Both the position numbers and the translations under genes were made by a program. This document shows, piece after piece, positions 28,765-38,939 of a stretch of 64,000 nucleotides of DNA. Location: assembly GCA_019749915.1 (NCBI GenBank), contig JAIEPE010000003.1:33539-97538 (forward strand), written 5' to 3'. Positions within the stretch are counted from its first letter, which is position 1, and each line of letters starts with the position of its first letter. The notes under the pieces were generated by a model. That model made no database searches. It saw only the letters and a list, made by a program, of their open reading frames with translations, and was not told the origin of the DNA. The DNA is from Alphaproteobacteria bacterium (lineage in GTDB: Bacteria; Pseudomonadota; Alphaproteobacteria; UBA9655).

Positions 28765-29869
28765 GCCTTTTCTATTTCTTCTGGTTTCTTCTCTTTTGAT
28801 AAGCCCCTCTGTCTGGGCTCTTCCTGTGCAGCTTCTTCCAAATAAGGAAGGGGGAAGGGCTCCTTCTTATGACTTTCCTGTTGAGCTTCAAACTAATGGT
28901 TTTTGGGAAGGAACTTCCTCCACCGTTATAGAACAATACTTTTCAAAAATTCCGCTTCGTCTTACCTCTCCTACCTTAAGGGCCTTGAGGGAGGAGGTTT
29001 TAAAAGAAAAATTTGAGCTACTTCTTACAAATTCCTCTTATCAAGAAAAGTTTTTTGAGTTGCTAGCGGAGAGTGGGGAGCTGGTAAGTGCTGAGAATTT
29101 CTTGATTAACTCAACTCTTCCTCATAAAGACAATAATTTTCTTAACCTTTTCTATTGGGCTGGAAAATCAGAAAAAGCCTGCGAAAAGGTGGCTAACTTG
29201 ATGCGTATGTCTCCCAGCTTGGAGATAAGGGCACAAAATGTTTATTGCCTTTATTTTAATGGAGAGAAAGAGCGGGCAAAAATTGCCTTTGAACTTTTAA
29301 ATGAATCGGATAAGGCCGTTCCACCACTTTTAAATGCCCTCTTTGATCCTTCCCTCACGCCCACTTTTGAAGACGCCATGGGACGTTCTCCCTTTCTTCT
29401 CACCCTTTGGTGTGCTTTGCAAAAGAACATTCCAGAGAAAAACCTTAAAGCTCTTTCTCCAGCAGCTTTGATGTTGATTGCGAATGCTGAAAAAATGCCC
29501 CAGGAAACACGACTTTTAGCGGCTCAGTTTGCCTTAGAGCATGGTTTGACAACGCGTCCTGACGTTCAGTTGCCAAAACAGCGAGAGCCTCAAAACTCGG
29601 CACTAATACAAGAACTTCTGGAAGGGCGTGAGGAATGTGCTGACAAAGATTTAGAACTCTTAAAGGATGCAGCAAAGAATAAACGAAAGGGAGAGGTTTT
29701 GCTTCTAACCCTCAGTCTTTTAGGCGAGACTCCTTTGGAAGATATCCCTCCCACAAGGCTGACGAGTTTATTAAAAGCCCTTACCAACGTAGGATATGAT
29801 CAGCAAGCAAAGGCTTTAGCTGCTGAGTATCTTGTGGCCAAAACAGAGCCTGCGCATGAAAATTTTTGA
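28745..29869 (+). CDS. Exported helical-repeat protein, unknown function
   Basis: Not recognised by name. 374 residues with a signal peptide (residues about 1-25, SVWA before LPVQLLP). The mature protein is Leu/Ala/Glu-rich and predicted almost all alpha-helical, with solenoid-like spacing (ALREEVLKEKFELLLT, AFELLNESDKAVPPLLNALF, LRLLAAQFALEHGL-type helices). This suggests a TPR/SEL1-like scaffold in the periplasm. It is translationally coupled to the 45-residue membrane protein, so the two probably act together at the inner membrane. A hairpin terminator follows. Confidence 0.75.
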   Translation: MINSLNKPFLFLLVSSLLISPSVWALPVQLLPNKEGGRAPSYDFPVELQTNGFWEGTSSTVIEQYFSKIPLRLTSPTLRALREEVLKEKFELLLTNSSYQEKFFELLAESGELVSAENFLINSTLPHKDNNFLNLFYWAGKSEKACEKVANLMRMSPSLEIRAQNVYCLYFNGEKERAKIAFELLNESDKAVPPLLNALFDPSLTPTFEDAMGRSPFLLTLWCALQKNIPEKNLKALSPAALMLIANAEKMPQETRLLAAQFALEHGLTTRPDVQLPKQREPQNSALIQELLEGREECADKDLELLKDAAKNKRKGEVLLLTLSLLGETPLEDIPPTRLTSLLKALTNVGYDQQAKALAAEYLVAKTEPAHENF

Positions 29870-29913
29870 TCCTTTCTTAATGACAGAGCTGATCTTTCAG
29901 GTGATATAGAATT

Positions 29914-29937
29914 ACCTCTCCCACAAAGGGGAGAGGT
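29914..29937. terminator. Hairpin terminator between convergent genes
   Basis: Stem ACCTCTCCC (29914-29922) / GGGAGAGGT (29929-29937), located between the convergent gene ending 29869 and sppA ending 29994. It may serve the plus-strand gene; only a short T-run follows on that strand. Confidence 0.6.
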
Positions 29938-29993
29938 GAAACAGATTGATTTTACTCACAAATCTTCATGCGTAGGTCTTGGTGGTCAAAGAT

Positions 29994-31775
29994 TTATAGT
30001 TTTACTTCAGCTAATGGCGCTTCTAAAATTTCGGGTGAGGATGTAAGAAGGGTCCAAACGCCCATGAGTTTCTTGAGGGGCTGAATGAAGGTTCCCAAAA
30101 TTCCGACTTGATGAAAAGAATCGTCTTCTGAGTCATCCACAAGAGAAGCGAGCCCTTCAAGTAAAGTTTTAGATGGCGGATAAATAGCAATGCCGGCAGT
30201 GGGGGAAAGGCCTGCTTCTTTCTTTGCTAAAGCAATCGCCGTGGGAAGGCCTCCCAACTGATCCACGAGGCCTAAGGCTAAGGCTTGCTCTCCCGTCCAT
30301 ACACGGCCGCGAGCCACCTTTTCCACTTGTTCGGGAGTCATATGACGGTTTTGGGCAACACGGGTTGTGAAGACCTGATAAATATCATCCATCATGGCAT
30401 TAAGTTTCATCCATTGAGCTGGATTAAAAGGTTGTGTAAAGCTCCACATGGTTGCATTGTCGCTTGTAGAAATGTTACCAATATGAACTCCTAATTTTTC
30501 AAGAAAACCAGAAAGAATAAACTTGCCTCCAAAAACCCCTATGGAGCCGGTTAACGTTGCAGGCTGAGCTACGATTTTCGATCCTGCTAAAGAAACCCAA
30601 TAGCCTCCTGATGCTGCGGCATCACTCATCGAAATAATGACAGGTTTTTTTGCCACCTGCTGCGTGTGGCGAATAACATTATAGATTGTCTCGGAGGCCA
30701 CTGGCGATCCGCCAGGACTGTTAATACGATAAACAATCGCTTTTACATCCTTATCATCAGCGGCCTGTTGAAAAGCTTTCTCTGTTTCATTAGAGGAAAT
30801 AACAACCTCATCAAGAGCCGAGTGACCGCCATCCCTTTGAATTGGGCCTGAGCCAAAAATCAAGGCGACCTTATCTCCTGAAACGGGGAGTTGAAAGTTA
30901 TGAAGGTAAGAGGCCATTTTCAAGAAAGCAATGTGTTGTCCTAAGCGCTCTTTTATAACTGCCGTAAGTGCCTGACGAAACTCAATTTTGTCCACAAGTT
31001 TTTCTTTGAGGGCTTCTTGGGTCAAATAAGGACCATTCGCAATGAGAAAACGAACATGATCGTGAGAAAGCTTGCGATCCTTTGCGATGCTTTCTACAAT
31101 TTGGGAAAGGATAGAATCAGCAATGGCTTGTTGAGCTTCACGGCTTGCCTCAGAAAAATCCTCTCGCGTGAACATTTCTATAAAGGATTTGTATTCTTTT
31201 CGCTGCGCTATTTCTGGAATTACGTCGAGCTTTTCTAAGGCATTCTTTCCAAAAGGGAACTCTAAATTAATTCCCGTTAGATTAACCGTTCCAAGGGGTT
31301 GAAGCCAGATTTCTTCACAAGCGGTGGCTAAATAATAAAGACCTGTTCCAGAAGAAGATTCTCCAAAACTATCCGAATAGCACCAGCTAGGTTTCCCTGA
31401 ATCTCTAAAAGTCACAAGCGCCTCTCGAAGTTCTTGCAATTGAGCTGTGCCGAGACTGGGAGATTCAATGCGAACGACGAGGCCTTTTATTTTATCATCG
31501 GAGGCAGCTTTGATGATTCCTTGGGTGAGCTCATAAAGAGAGGCTTCTTTTCCAAGAAATAGAGACCCAATTCCTTTTGAATCCGCATGTTCAACATAAG
31601 TTCCATTGAGGATGACGGAGAGGACGGAATCTTTTTTTAGGGGTTGTGTTGAGGGAGAAAAAGGCCCAATTCCTCCAAGATAGAAGAAGAAAATTAGACC
31701 CACAAAAATGATCCCTATAGCAGAGCAAATCCAAAAAAATGTTGAAAAAATAAATTTCAATACACTGCGGATCAT
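29994..31775 (-). CDS. sppA: Signal peptide peptidase SppA (67-kDa type)
   Basis: Membrane-bound serine protease that degrades cleaved signal peptides. The 593-residue length marks the long, internally duplicated form. There is an N-terminal membrane anchor at about residues 8-33. The catalytic dyad is visible as Lys in the N-terminal repeat (AQRKEYKSFIEMF, about residue 195-207) and the nucleophile Ser in the C-terminal repeat (ISMSDAAASGGYWVSLAG). LTGSIGVFGGKF is also characteristic. It is last in the minus-strand run addB-addA-fabI-sppA, 18 bases after fabI. Confidence 0.95.
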   Translation of the reverse strand: MIRSVLKFIFSTFFWICSAIGIIFVGLIFFFYLGGIGPFSPSTQPLKKDSVLSVILNGTYVEHADSKGIGSLFLGKEASLYELTQGIIKAASDDKIKGLVVRIESPSLGTAQLQELREALVTFRDSGKPSWCYSDSFGESSSGTGLYYLATACEEIWLQPLGTVNLTGINLEFPFGKNALEKLDVIPEIAQRKEYKSFIEMFTREDFSEASREAQQAIADSILSQIVESIAKDRKLSHDHVRFLIANGPYLTQEALKEKLVDKIEFRQALTAVIKERLGQHIAFLKMASYLHNFQLPVSGDKVALIFGSGPIQRDGGHSALDEVVISSNETEKAFQQAADDKDVKAIVYRINSPGGSPVASETIYNVIRHTQQVAKKPVIISMSDAAASGGYWVSLAGSKIVAQPATLTGSIGVFGGKFILSGFLEKLGVHIGNISTSDNATMWSFTQPFNPAQWMKLNAMMDDIYQVFTTRVAQNRHMTPEQVEKVARGRVWTGEQALALGLVDQLGGLPTAIALAKKEAGLSPTAGIAIYPPSKTLLEGLASLVDDSEDDSFHQVGILGTFIQPLKKLMGVWTLLTSSPEILEAPLAEVKL

Positions 31776-31793
31776 TTAGATCTCCTTTAAAAT

Positions 31794-32618
31794 TTAATCA
31801 TGTCCTTCAACGACAAGAGTTATATCAGGTGCATCAATTGACTTCATGCCTATTGCATGATAACCCGAATCCACATGGAGCACTTCTCCTGTTGTACCGC
31901 TTCCCAAATCACTTAATAAGTAAAGGGCTGCGCCTCCCACATCTTCAAGGGATGTATTTCGCTTTAAGGGAGAATTGTACTGATTCCACTTCATAATATA
32001 ACGAAAATCACCAATACCTGAGGAGGCAAGGGTTTTGAGCGGACCTGCGGAAATCGCATTTACCCGAATATTATCGCCGCCTAAGTCCACGGCTAAATAG
32101 CGAACGCTGGCCTCAAGGGCGGCCTTCACAAGGCCCATAACGTTATAATGGGGCATGACCTTTTCTGCTCCATAATAGGTCAGGGTTAAAAGGCTTCCAC
32201 CCTCTTTCATCATGGGAGCAGCATGACGGGCAGCTTCCGTAAAGGAATAACAAGAGATATCCATGGAGTTTAGAAAATTTTTGCGGGAAACGTTGACGTA
32301 CTTTCCCTTTAATTCATTCTTATCAGAGAATCCAATGGCATGAACAACGAAATCAAGAGAATCCCAACTCTTTTGAAGAATCTTAAAGGCATTCTCAGTG
32401 CCGTTTTCTTCACTCACATCGCAAGGAATCACAAGGGAAGATCCTACAGAACTGGCCAAAGGTTCCACCCGTTTTTTAAGGGCTTCACCTTGGTAAGTAA
32501 AGGCGAGCTCGGCTCCATGTTCTGAAAGAGTACGTGCAATCCCCCAGCCGAGAGATATATTGTTAGCAACGCCCATAATTAGGCCACGTTTGCCAGCCAT
32601 TAAGGTAGATTTCGTCAT
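31794..32618 (-). CDS. fabI: Enoyl-[acyl-carrier-protein] reductase (NADH)
   Basis: Last reduction step of type II fatty acid synthesis. 274 residues; SDR fold with the divergent FabI cofactor motif GKRGLIMGVANNISLGWGIA (about 9-28). The Tyr-(X)6-Tyr/Lys active site appears as YYGAEKVMPHYNVMGLVKAALE (about 146-167), followed by VNAISAGPLKTLAS. The start overlaps the addA stop by 4 bases (ATGA), so it is translationally coupled to DNA-repair genes, an unusual partnership. Confidence 0.96.
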   Translation of the reverse strand: MTKSTLMAGKRGLIMGVANNISLGWGIARTLSEHGAELAFTYQGEALKKRVEPLASSVGSSLVIPCDVSEENGTENAFKILQKSWDSLDFVVHAIGFSDKNELKGKYVNVSRKNFLNSMDISCYSFTEAARHAAPMMKEGGSLLTLTYYGAEKVMPHYNVMGLVKAALEASVRYLAVDLGGDNIRVNAISAGPLKTLASSGIGDFRYIMKWNQYNSPLKRNTSLEDVGGAALYLLSDLGSGTTGEVLHVDSGYHAIGMKSIDAPDITLVVEGHD

Positions 32619-35600
32619 GAAAAAGTCTCCAATTCTTTAAAGCCCTTAAAATAAGCGCACCTGTTATTAAGGTCAAGTGAATTGGTGAGAAGGTCAGGGT
32701 CACTGCTAAAACCTTTCAAAATTTCATGAGGGAGAACATCGAAACGAGGAAGGGAAGTCCACAAAATGCCACAAGAGATGGCGTGTTCAGTGTAAATTTT
32801 GGTGACGATGTCGCGATAAATGACCATTTGTTTCAAAATGGAAGGCGGAATGTCCTCGAGTTTGGAAGGGGCCTCTCGGTGGGTTTTATAATCAATAATG
32901 AGGATTTGCTCTTCCATAATGACCAAACGATCGATTTGTCCGGAAACCCAATGATCTCCAAGTTTTCCTTCAAAGGGAACTTCGCCAAGCGAAGAGGGGG
33001 TATAAAAATCAGGATAGGTGTTGAGAACCTTCAGGGTCGTTTCTATCATTTCTTGGGCTAAATCCTGAGGAATGTCCTCCTTCTCTAAAAAGCGTTCTGC
33101 AGCCCTCTCCCGCAAATCGGTAGGTAGAGAAGGTAAAAATTCCAATAGCTTATGGATTAAAGTGCCCCGTCGTGTCCCAAATTCGCCTAGCGTCGTGTGA
33201 TGAAACTCGATTTCCTCTCCCTCAAGTTTTGAGGGGGTGAGAAAGAGAGGAAGAGTTTCAGGAAGAGGAGGCGTTTTAAGCCATTGAGGTACGGAGAAGG
33301 AGATGATGGCAGAAGGCTTATAGGGATTGTTCTGTTCTTTTTTAGGAGAGGAGAGGCGTAAGCCTTTGCCTTCCCTAAAATCAAATTCTTCGCCCACTTT
33401 TTGAAGTCCTGCCTTCACCATGTCATACCAAGAATTCTGAGAGGCTGCTTCCCACCCGCAGACGTAAAGGGCATCCTCTGCCCGGGTAAGGGCCACATAG
33501 AGGAGGCGATTATATTCTTCCTGCTGTTTTAGTTTGATGTGCTGCTTGATTTCCTTTGTAAGAGAGATTTCTTGAGCGTTCGGAGGCAACCATAAAAGAG
33601 TATCTTCAAAAAAAGCAAAAGGGGGCATATCTACAGGAGCTTGAGTGGTATCGGGAAGAAAGACAATAGGCGCTTGAAGGCCTTTTGAACCATGAACGGT
33701 CATAATTCGCACCTGATTGCTTTGATCTAAATCCCGCTTAAGCTCAATGGTTTCTTGGCTGACCCATGCCAAGAAGTTTTGAAGAGAGGGCGTTTCCTTT
33801 TCTTGAAAGAGAAGGCAGAGATTTAGGAATTCATCCAGAGAATCCAGAACCTCAGGTCCAAGGCGGGTGTGCCATTTTTTGCGCCCTTCCAAAGGGCCTA
33901 GGATTTGACTAAAAAGGGCAAATGGCGTCAAAAAATCTACCTGAGATAAAAGTTTTTCTAAGAAAACGCGGGTGTTTTTAAACTTCTCCAAGGTTTGAAG
34001 ACGCTGCCACAGGGATTTATTTTCCCTTCCTTGAGCGAGTACAAAAAGGTCCTCTTCCGAAAAGTTAAAAAGGGGCCCTTTTAAAACCGTGGCAAGGGTT
34101 AAATCATCTTCGGGAAGGAGTAAAAATTCGGCAATCTTTAAAAGGTCTTGAACGCCAATGCCTTCTAAAAGCCACAGCCGATCAATGCCAGCAACAGGAA
34201 TGTCAAGCTCTTTAAGGGCTTTGATGAGCTTATCTACAAAGGAAGTTCGCCGCCGCACAAGGATAAGAATATCGCCTGGAGCCGTTGGACGGGTAAGGGG
34301 GCCTTGACCAGAAAGCCATCCTTGAATGGTTTTAGCAATCTGATGAGCCAACTTTTTTTGCGGAGAGGAAAATCCTTGATAATCAAGGGCAGGTTGCCAG
34401 GAGGAGAGGGAGGCTTTCTCTTCTTTTTTAAGGAGAGGCCAGAGCTCAACGTGTCCGGGAGCGTTTTTCCGGAAGGCGTGGTGTTCGAGGGCAACGGAAG
34501 ACAAAGGTGCTATTGAAAAAACTGCATCAACGGTGGATAGAATTTCTGGCGTTGAACGAAAGGAGACGTTCAAATCTATGTCTTCCCATTTTTTTCCTGA
34601 ATTTGAGGCAAAACGCCTCAAATCATTCTGCATTTGCGTGAATACAGCTGGATCAGCGCCTTGAAAACTATAAATAGATTGCTTTCCATCACCCACAACG
34701 AAGAGGGTCCGGTTACACGTTTCGGTGGCAGCATTCGCGTAAAATTCTTCCGCCAAAGCCCGGATGACCTGCCATTGAGCGGGATTGGTATCTTGAGCTT
34801 CATCCACAAGAATATGATCGAGACCTCCATCCAGCTTATATAGAACCCAATGACAACCAGGGTTTTTCAGGAGTTCTACGGTTTTAAGAATCAAATCATC
34901 ATAATCCAGAAGGGAGAGCTCTTTTTTAAGCTTTTCATAGACCTTAAGGAAAGCAGTGCTATAGCTTAGAAACGCTTTGGAGAGATGGGAAATGGTTAAG
35001 GCATTCTCTTTTTGTTTCCAGGCCTCCACTCGCAACACTTCCGCCTCCATTATCTCTTTAAGATGAGGAAAGTTGAGGGCTACGTTTTGGGTTAAAAGGC
35101 GAGCACGGGTTTCTCCTTGCTGGGTTAAGAAAACATTCACATAGGTTTCATAATTTTGGATTTTTTCATCATCAGGGAGATTTAAAAAGTGAGAAAGGAT
35201 CTCTCCTCGCTCTTGATCCGTGGGGCTGCCTTTAGAGAAACCGATAAGTTCCTTTTTAAGCGTCTCCTGGGGGATGCCGTTGAGAAGTGCCTTGAAAAGG
35301 TCATTCTTTGTGAGTCTTACAACGCCTAATTTTTCCTCAATTTTTTGGGGAGAGAGGCCATGAAACAAAGACCTGTTTTCTAAAACAAAATGGGTCAACT
35401 CTTCCAAGGTGTCCTCACTAAACTTCAGAATGAGATCCTGTGCTGTCTCTATTACGGCGTGGGAAGCTTGACGTCTCAGCTTAGCTTGTTCGGTGACATC
35501 GGCAATTTCAAAAAAAGGAGAAAGCCCCGCTTCCAAGGGAAAGCGCTTTAAAAGAGCTTGGCAAAAGCTATGGATCGTTTGGATTTTAAGGCCGCCGGGG

Positions 35601-35938
35601 GCATCTAGAATGAGGCTGAAAAGGTGGCGCGCTCGCTTTGTTTTTTCAGGTGTTGGTGCGTGACCTTGGAGCGTTTCAAGGGAGAGACGCAAGTCTTTTT
35701 CATTCAAGATGGCCCATTCCCCAAGACGCGCCCGAACTCGATTGGCCATTTCGGCGGCTGCCGCCTTGGTAAACGTTAAGCATAAAATACGCTCTGGGGC
35801 GCACCCTTCCAGGAGAAGATTCAGGACGCGATCCGTTAAAACCTTTGTTTTTCCTGAACCAGCGGAGGCAGCCACCCACGCGCTATGGTGGGGATGGGCA
35901 GCGATGCGTTGAGAGGTGGAGGCGAGTTGATGAGGCAT
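32615..35938 (-). CDS. addA: Double-strand break repair helicase AddA
   Basis: UvrD-family helicase and nuclease subunit of AddAB, which resects double-strand breaks for RecA. About 1107 residues from the ATG at 35938, whose A is the last base of the addB stop (TAATG); an ATG at 35953 is also in frame. Walker A VAASAGSGKTKVLTDRVL at the N-terminus, then LCLTFTKAAAAEMANRVR. Helicase motif II reads ILVDEAQDTNPAQW, motif III FVVGDGKQSIYSFQGADP, motif V VRIMTVHGSKGLQAPIVFLPD and motif VI YVALTRAEDALYVCG. The C-terminal nuclease has ILIIDYKTHREAP. A member of the addB-addA-fabI-sppA operon. Confidence 0.95.
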   Translation of the reverse strand: MPHQLASTSQRIAAHPHHSAWVAASAGSGKTKVLTDRVLNLLLEGCAPERILCLTFTKAAAAEMANRVRARLGEWAILNEKDLRLSLETLQGHAPTPEKTKRARHLFSLILDAPGGLKIQTIHSFCQALLKRFPLEAGLSPFFEIADVTEQAKLRRQASHAVIETAQDLILKFSEDTLEELTHFVLENRSLFHGLSPQKIEEKLGVVRLTKNDLFKALLNGIPQETLKKELIGFSKGSPTDQERGEILSHFLNLPDDEKIQNYETYVNVFLTQQGETRARLLTQNVALNFPHLKEIMEAEVLRVEAWKQKENALTISHLSKAFLSYSTAFLKVYEKLKKELSLLDYDDLILKTVELLKNPGCHWVLYKLDGGLDHILVDEAQDTNPAQWQVIRALAEEFYANAATETCNRTLFVVGDGKQSIYSFQGADPAVFTQMQNDLRRFASNSGKKWEDIDLNVSFRSTPEILSTVDAVFSIAPLSSVALEHHAFRKNAPGHVELWPLLKKEEKASLSSWQPALDYQGFSSPQKKLAHQIAKTIQGWLSGQGPLTRPTAPGDILILVRRRTSFVDKLIKALKELDIPVAGIDRLWLLEGIGVQDLLKIAEFLLLPEDDLTLATVLKGPLFNFSEEDLFVLAQGRENKSLWQRLQTLEKFKNTRVFLEKLLSQVDFLTPFALFSQILGPLEGRKKWHTRLGPEVLDSLDEFLNLCLLFQEKETPSLQNFLAWVSQETIELKRDLDQSNQVRIMTVHGSKGLQAPIVFLPDTTQAPVDMPPFAFFEDTLLWLPPNAQEISLTKEIKQHIKLKQQEEYNRLLYVALTRAEDALYVCGWEAASQNSWYDMVKAGLQKVGEEFDFREGKGLRLSSPKKEQNNPYKPSAIISFSVPQWLKTPPLPETLPLFLTPSKLEGEEIEFHHTTLGEFGTRRGTLIHKLLEFLPSLPTDLRERAAERFLEKEDIPQDLAQEMIETTLKVLNTYPDFYTPSSLGEVPFEGKLGDHWVSGQIDRLVIMEEQILIIDYKTHREAPSKLEDIPPSILKQMVIYRDIVTKIYTEHAISCGILWTSLPRFDVLPHEILKGFSSDPDLLTNSLDLNNRCAYFKGFKELETFS

Positions 35939-38775
35939 TACATTTTTCCCCATTCTTCAAGGCGTGCGAGATGGGCATAATCATTATATTTCAGGCCCTT
36001 TTCAGGGAGAGGCCGTGCGGGATAAGGCGTTGTCTCATGTTCAAATAATCGCACCATTTTCTCAAGACCTTCAAGGGCTTTTGAGGAAAGCTCATGAGGA
36101 TCACCGGGAAGGGTCTTGATCGTTCCTCCTTTGCTATCTCCTTTTAGAATCCAAAATTGAAGACTTTCAATTTGGGTTGAGGTAATGCCTTCAAAGCCCA
36201 TTTGAAGAGCGATGGCGCCTTCCAAAGGAAGCTGCGGGGAAAATCCCAGTTGGACATCCTGATCGGAGGGAGCGAGTCCCGTTTTATAATCAATAAGGCG
36301 GAGGGTTCTATTGGGAAGGATATCAATGCGGTCCGCCTTCGCTGTGCATTCAAAGATCCCTTTTTTCGTTGTCAGAGACAGTTTTCCTTTGATTTCTGTA
36401 TGAGTTACTGTACCGGGTAGGCGTGTTTCTCTTTCATTGTGGATAAACCATTGGGCCAGGTTTTGAAAACGCGGCCACCAAAACAGCCTGACGGAGGGCT
36501 CATGTTCATGAGCTTCAAAAAGATTTTTCCCAATAAAAAGTAAGATATTCAGCGCGTTTTTTTGAAAGGGGTCAGGGCACATTTTGAAGAATTGATCGAG
36601 AGCATTATGAATTAATGTCCCTCGGTCGGAGACTTCAACTTGCGGGTTTAAAGGATCGAGCGGAGAGAGACCTAAGATGTGGCGGGCATACAAAGCATAA
36701 GGATCGCGCATCCAGGTTTCCACTTGCGTTACCGAAAGACGTCTTGGACGTGTTTCTACAGGAGGTGTCGGCAGGGGCGGTGAAGGGGGCGCTATTTCTT
36801 CTGGAAGGTCTAAGCTGCGAGCCCACTCCAGAAGGTGGGAGTCATGGGGAAGGGAGAGACTCCATCCCTTTAAGTAAACCTCAAGACGTTCGAGCCATCG
36901 ACAAGCAAGGGTCGGTGTGCCATCAACTTTTAAGGCTCGAGTTAGGTAAACCTTAGCACTGGAAAAGGCTTGTCCGAAGTCGTGTGAGGAGAGACCAATG
37001 CGTCTTTCTGGGGCGGGAAAGCCCATCTCTTTGCGCATGGGGCGATTGAGCCAAGGGTCAACGTCAATGTCAGGGGGCCAACTTCCTTCATTAAGGCCTC
37101 CCAAAATCATAACGTCCGCATGGAAAAGGCGTGCTTCGATTGGTCCCAAGATGGCAAGGCGCGGATGTTTTTGTGGTCGGAAATGTAAATTTTGTCCTTG
37201 AAAGAGTTCCTTAAGAAGGTCCGGATAGTCTTGAAGAGAAAGGTTTGGAAAATCTTTTGCTGCTTTTTGTATATTTTCGAAAAAAGCTTTCACACTTTCG
37301 CCTCGCCCCCCCTTCCAGAGTTGACAAGCTCCCTCCTGATCTGTGGTAAGTTTTTCGGCAAGCGCTCTGTGTTCTTCTGCAAAGGTTGAAAGTGACGTGT
37401 TTTTCAGGGAGCGGAATCTTTGACTCATTTCATAAAAGTCTTGAAGCCAGGGAGGGGTTTTAAATCTTCCCTTTCGTAGCCAAGCTTTTTCAAACTGCCG
37501 TATGATGGGGCGCATCGCTCCTGAAGATTGTCCCATATGAAAAAGAGGATGTTTGAGAAGGGATAAAAGAGCCACATGATTGTGTGGGGTTGCGGCAAAC
37601 TCGGCGCAGAGCTTTAGAAAAATTCCGGGTGGGGTAAGATCAAGGGCATCCCCTGAAGAGCTATCAATTTCAATATTCCAACGCTTGAGTTCCCACCTGA
37701 CCCGCTCAGCAAGTTTAAGGTCGGAGGTGATAAAAGCAATCCTTTGCCCCGGTATTTCAAGGTGCTGACGCAATAAAAGGGCAATGACAAGGGCTTCCTC
37801 TTGAGGGGTTGCACAGCTAAGGGAGGCAATGCCGTCGAGAGCTTTTTCAGAAGGGGGGGCTGTAAAAGAAAAAGAAGGTTTCAGCGCATGAGAAAAGAGA
37901 GAGGCCCTTTCCGATAAGGATTTATCTTCTGCCCGTAGAGCAGGCCACAGAGGAACATCAGATGGGGTAAGACCCATCTTCTCTAAGAGACGCGTGGGAG
38001 CGTATTGGGGGTGGCAAGGGTCGATGTTTTCGAGATCCTCTTTCCTAAGATTCGAATTGAGTCCTGGCAGGATTACAGCCCCTTCGGGAAGGGCAGCGAC
38101 GGCTTGGAGGAGCTTTGCGGTGGCGGGCATGGTTCCTGTGGAGCCGGCGGCAAGAACGGGATGAGTAGGGGGCGAAAGCTCCCAGCGCTTTAAGAGAACC
38201 TCAACCAAGTCATGGTGGTGGGTATAAGGTTCAAGGAAACCCGTCTCCGCAATGATTTTAGGCCAGTGGGTTGTGATAATTTCAAGAAAATTAAGGGTTA
38301 GCTGCCAATGTTGGGCCAGCTCGGTCGGCACCAGGTGAACAAGACTTTCCCAAGAAATGTCCTCGATGATGGCCTGATCCATCAATTTGATAAGGCTTTT
38401 TGCCAATTTAAGGGAGAGGAGAGGGGAGGAGGGCAGCTCCGTTTTTTTTGTGTATTCTTGGATGAGGTTGGTGAGAAGGCCAAGACGCATGAAGGGCGGA
38501 ATTACTGGCTTTAAGGTAATTTCATCTTGAGGAGAGCTGAGCCATTCCTGATCTTCATCTAAATCTCCTAAGGGGGAAAATTTCGGCAGTAGGAGAGGCT
38601 TTTCGATGTTTTGATCTCTAAAGGCGCGTTTGACTTCAAGACACGCCCGACGCGTGGGAAGGTAAACTTCCATTCTCGCCAGGGTAAGAGGATCTTTTTC
38701 TCCCAAACGCAAAAGCCCCGCTGCAAGGCTTTTTAAAAAAGAATATTCAGAAGGAATGTTATAAACGCCGGCCAT
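35938..38775 (-). CDS. addB: Double-strand break repair protein AddB
   Basis: Partner subunit of AddAB carrying a second PD-(D/E)XK nuclease. 945 residues, typical for the alphaproteobacterial form. It starts with the family pattern VYNIPSEYSFLKSLAAGLL. Internal markers are YLPTRRACLEVKRAF, AAGSTGTMPATAKLLQAVA, ILGPIEARLFHADVMILGGLNEGSWPP (about 540-566), LSVTQVETWMRDPYALYARHIL (about 688-709) and the nuclease LRLIDYKTGLAPS near 839-851. First gene of the repair/lipid operon; no separate promoter is evident beyond 38776-39053. Confidence 0.93.
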   Translation of the reverse strand: MAGVYNIPSEYSFLKSLAAGLLRLGEKDPLTLARMEVYLPTRRACLEVKRAFRDQNIEKPLLLPKFSPLGDLDEDQEWLSSPQDEITLKPVIPPFMRLGLLTNLIQEYTKKTELPSSPLLSLKLAKSLIKLMDQAIIEDISWESLVHLVPTELAQHWQLTLNFLEIITTHWPKIIAETGFLEPYTHHHDLVEVLLKRWELSPPTHPVLAAGSTGTMPATAKLLQAVAALPEGAVILPGLNSNLRKEDLENIDPCHPQYAPTRLLEKMGLTPSDVPLWPALRAEDKSLSERASLFSHALKPSFSFTAPPSEKALDGIASLSCATPQEEALVIALLLRQHLEIPGQRIAFITSDLKLAERVRWELKRWNIEIDSSSGDALDLTPPGIFLKLCAEFAATPHNHVALLSLLKHPLFHMGQSSGAMRPIIRQFEKAWLRKGRFKTPPWLQDFYEMSQRFRSLKNTSLSTFAEEHRALAEKLTTDQEGACQLWKGGRGESVKAFFENIQKAAKDFPNLSLQDYPDLLKELFQGQNLHFRPQKHPRLAILGPIEARLFHADVMILGGLNEGSWPPDIDVDPWLNRPMRKEMGFPAPERRIGLSSHDFGQAFSSAKVYLTRALKVDGTPTLACRWLERLEVYLKGWSLSLPHDSHLLEWARSLDLPEEIAPPSPPLPTPPVETRPRRLSVTQVETWMRDPYALYARHILGLSPLDPLNPQVEVSDRGTLIHNALDQFFKMCPDPFQKNALNILLFIGKNLFEAHEHEPSVRLFWWPRFQNLAQWFIHNERETRLPGTVTHTEIKGKLSLTTKKGIFECTAKADRIDILPNRTLRLIDYKTGLAPSDQDVQLGFSPQLPLEGAIALQMGFEGITSTQIESLQFWILKGDSKGGTIKTLPGDPHELSSKALEGLEKMVRLFEHETTPYPARPLPEKGLKYNDYAHLARLEEWGKM

Positions 38776-38900
38776 AAATTACTCTAGTGTTTCTCTGAGA
38801 GAACTATAACGAAGATTGGCCGGTTAAACAGCAGGGAAATTTATCGAGAATAACTATTCCAAGGAATGGCGATGCAATTTTCTGTCAGGAGGAGAGGAAT

Positions 38901-38939
38901 ACCTCACACTATTAACATAGCATGTTAAGATTGTGAGGT
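38901..38939. repeat. Long near-perfect inverted repeat upstream of addB
   Basis: ACCTCACA (38901-38908) pairs with TGTGAGGT (38932-38939) and TTAACAT (38912-38918) with ATGTTAA (38922-38928), leaving a 3-base internal mismatch and an AGC loop. It lies in the 278-base region between the divergently placed ends of addB's start and the nuclease gene's stop. Possible operator, terminator or mobile-element end; no T-run is next to it. Confidence 0.6.
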
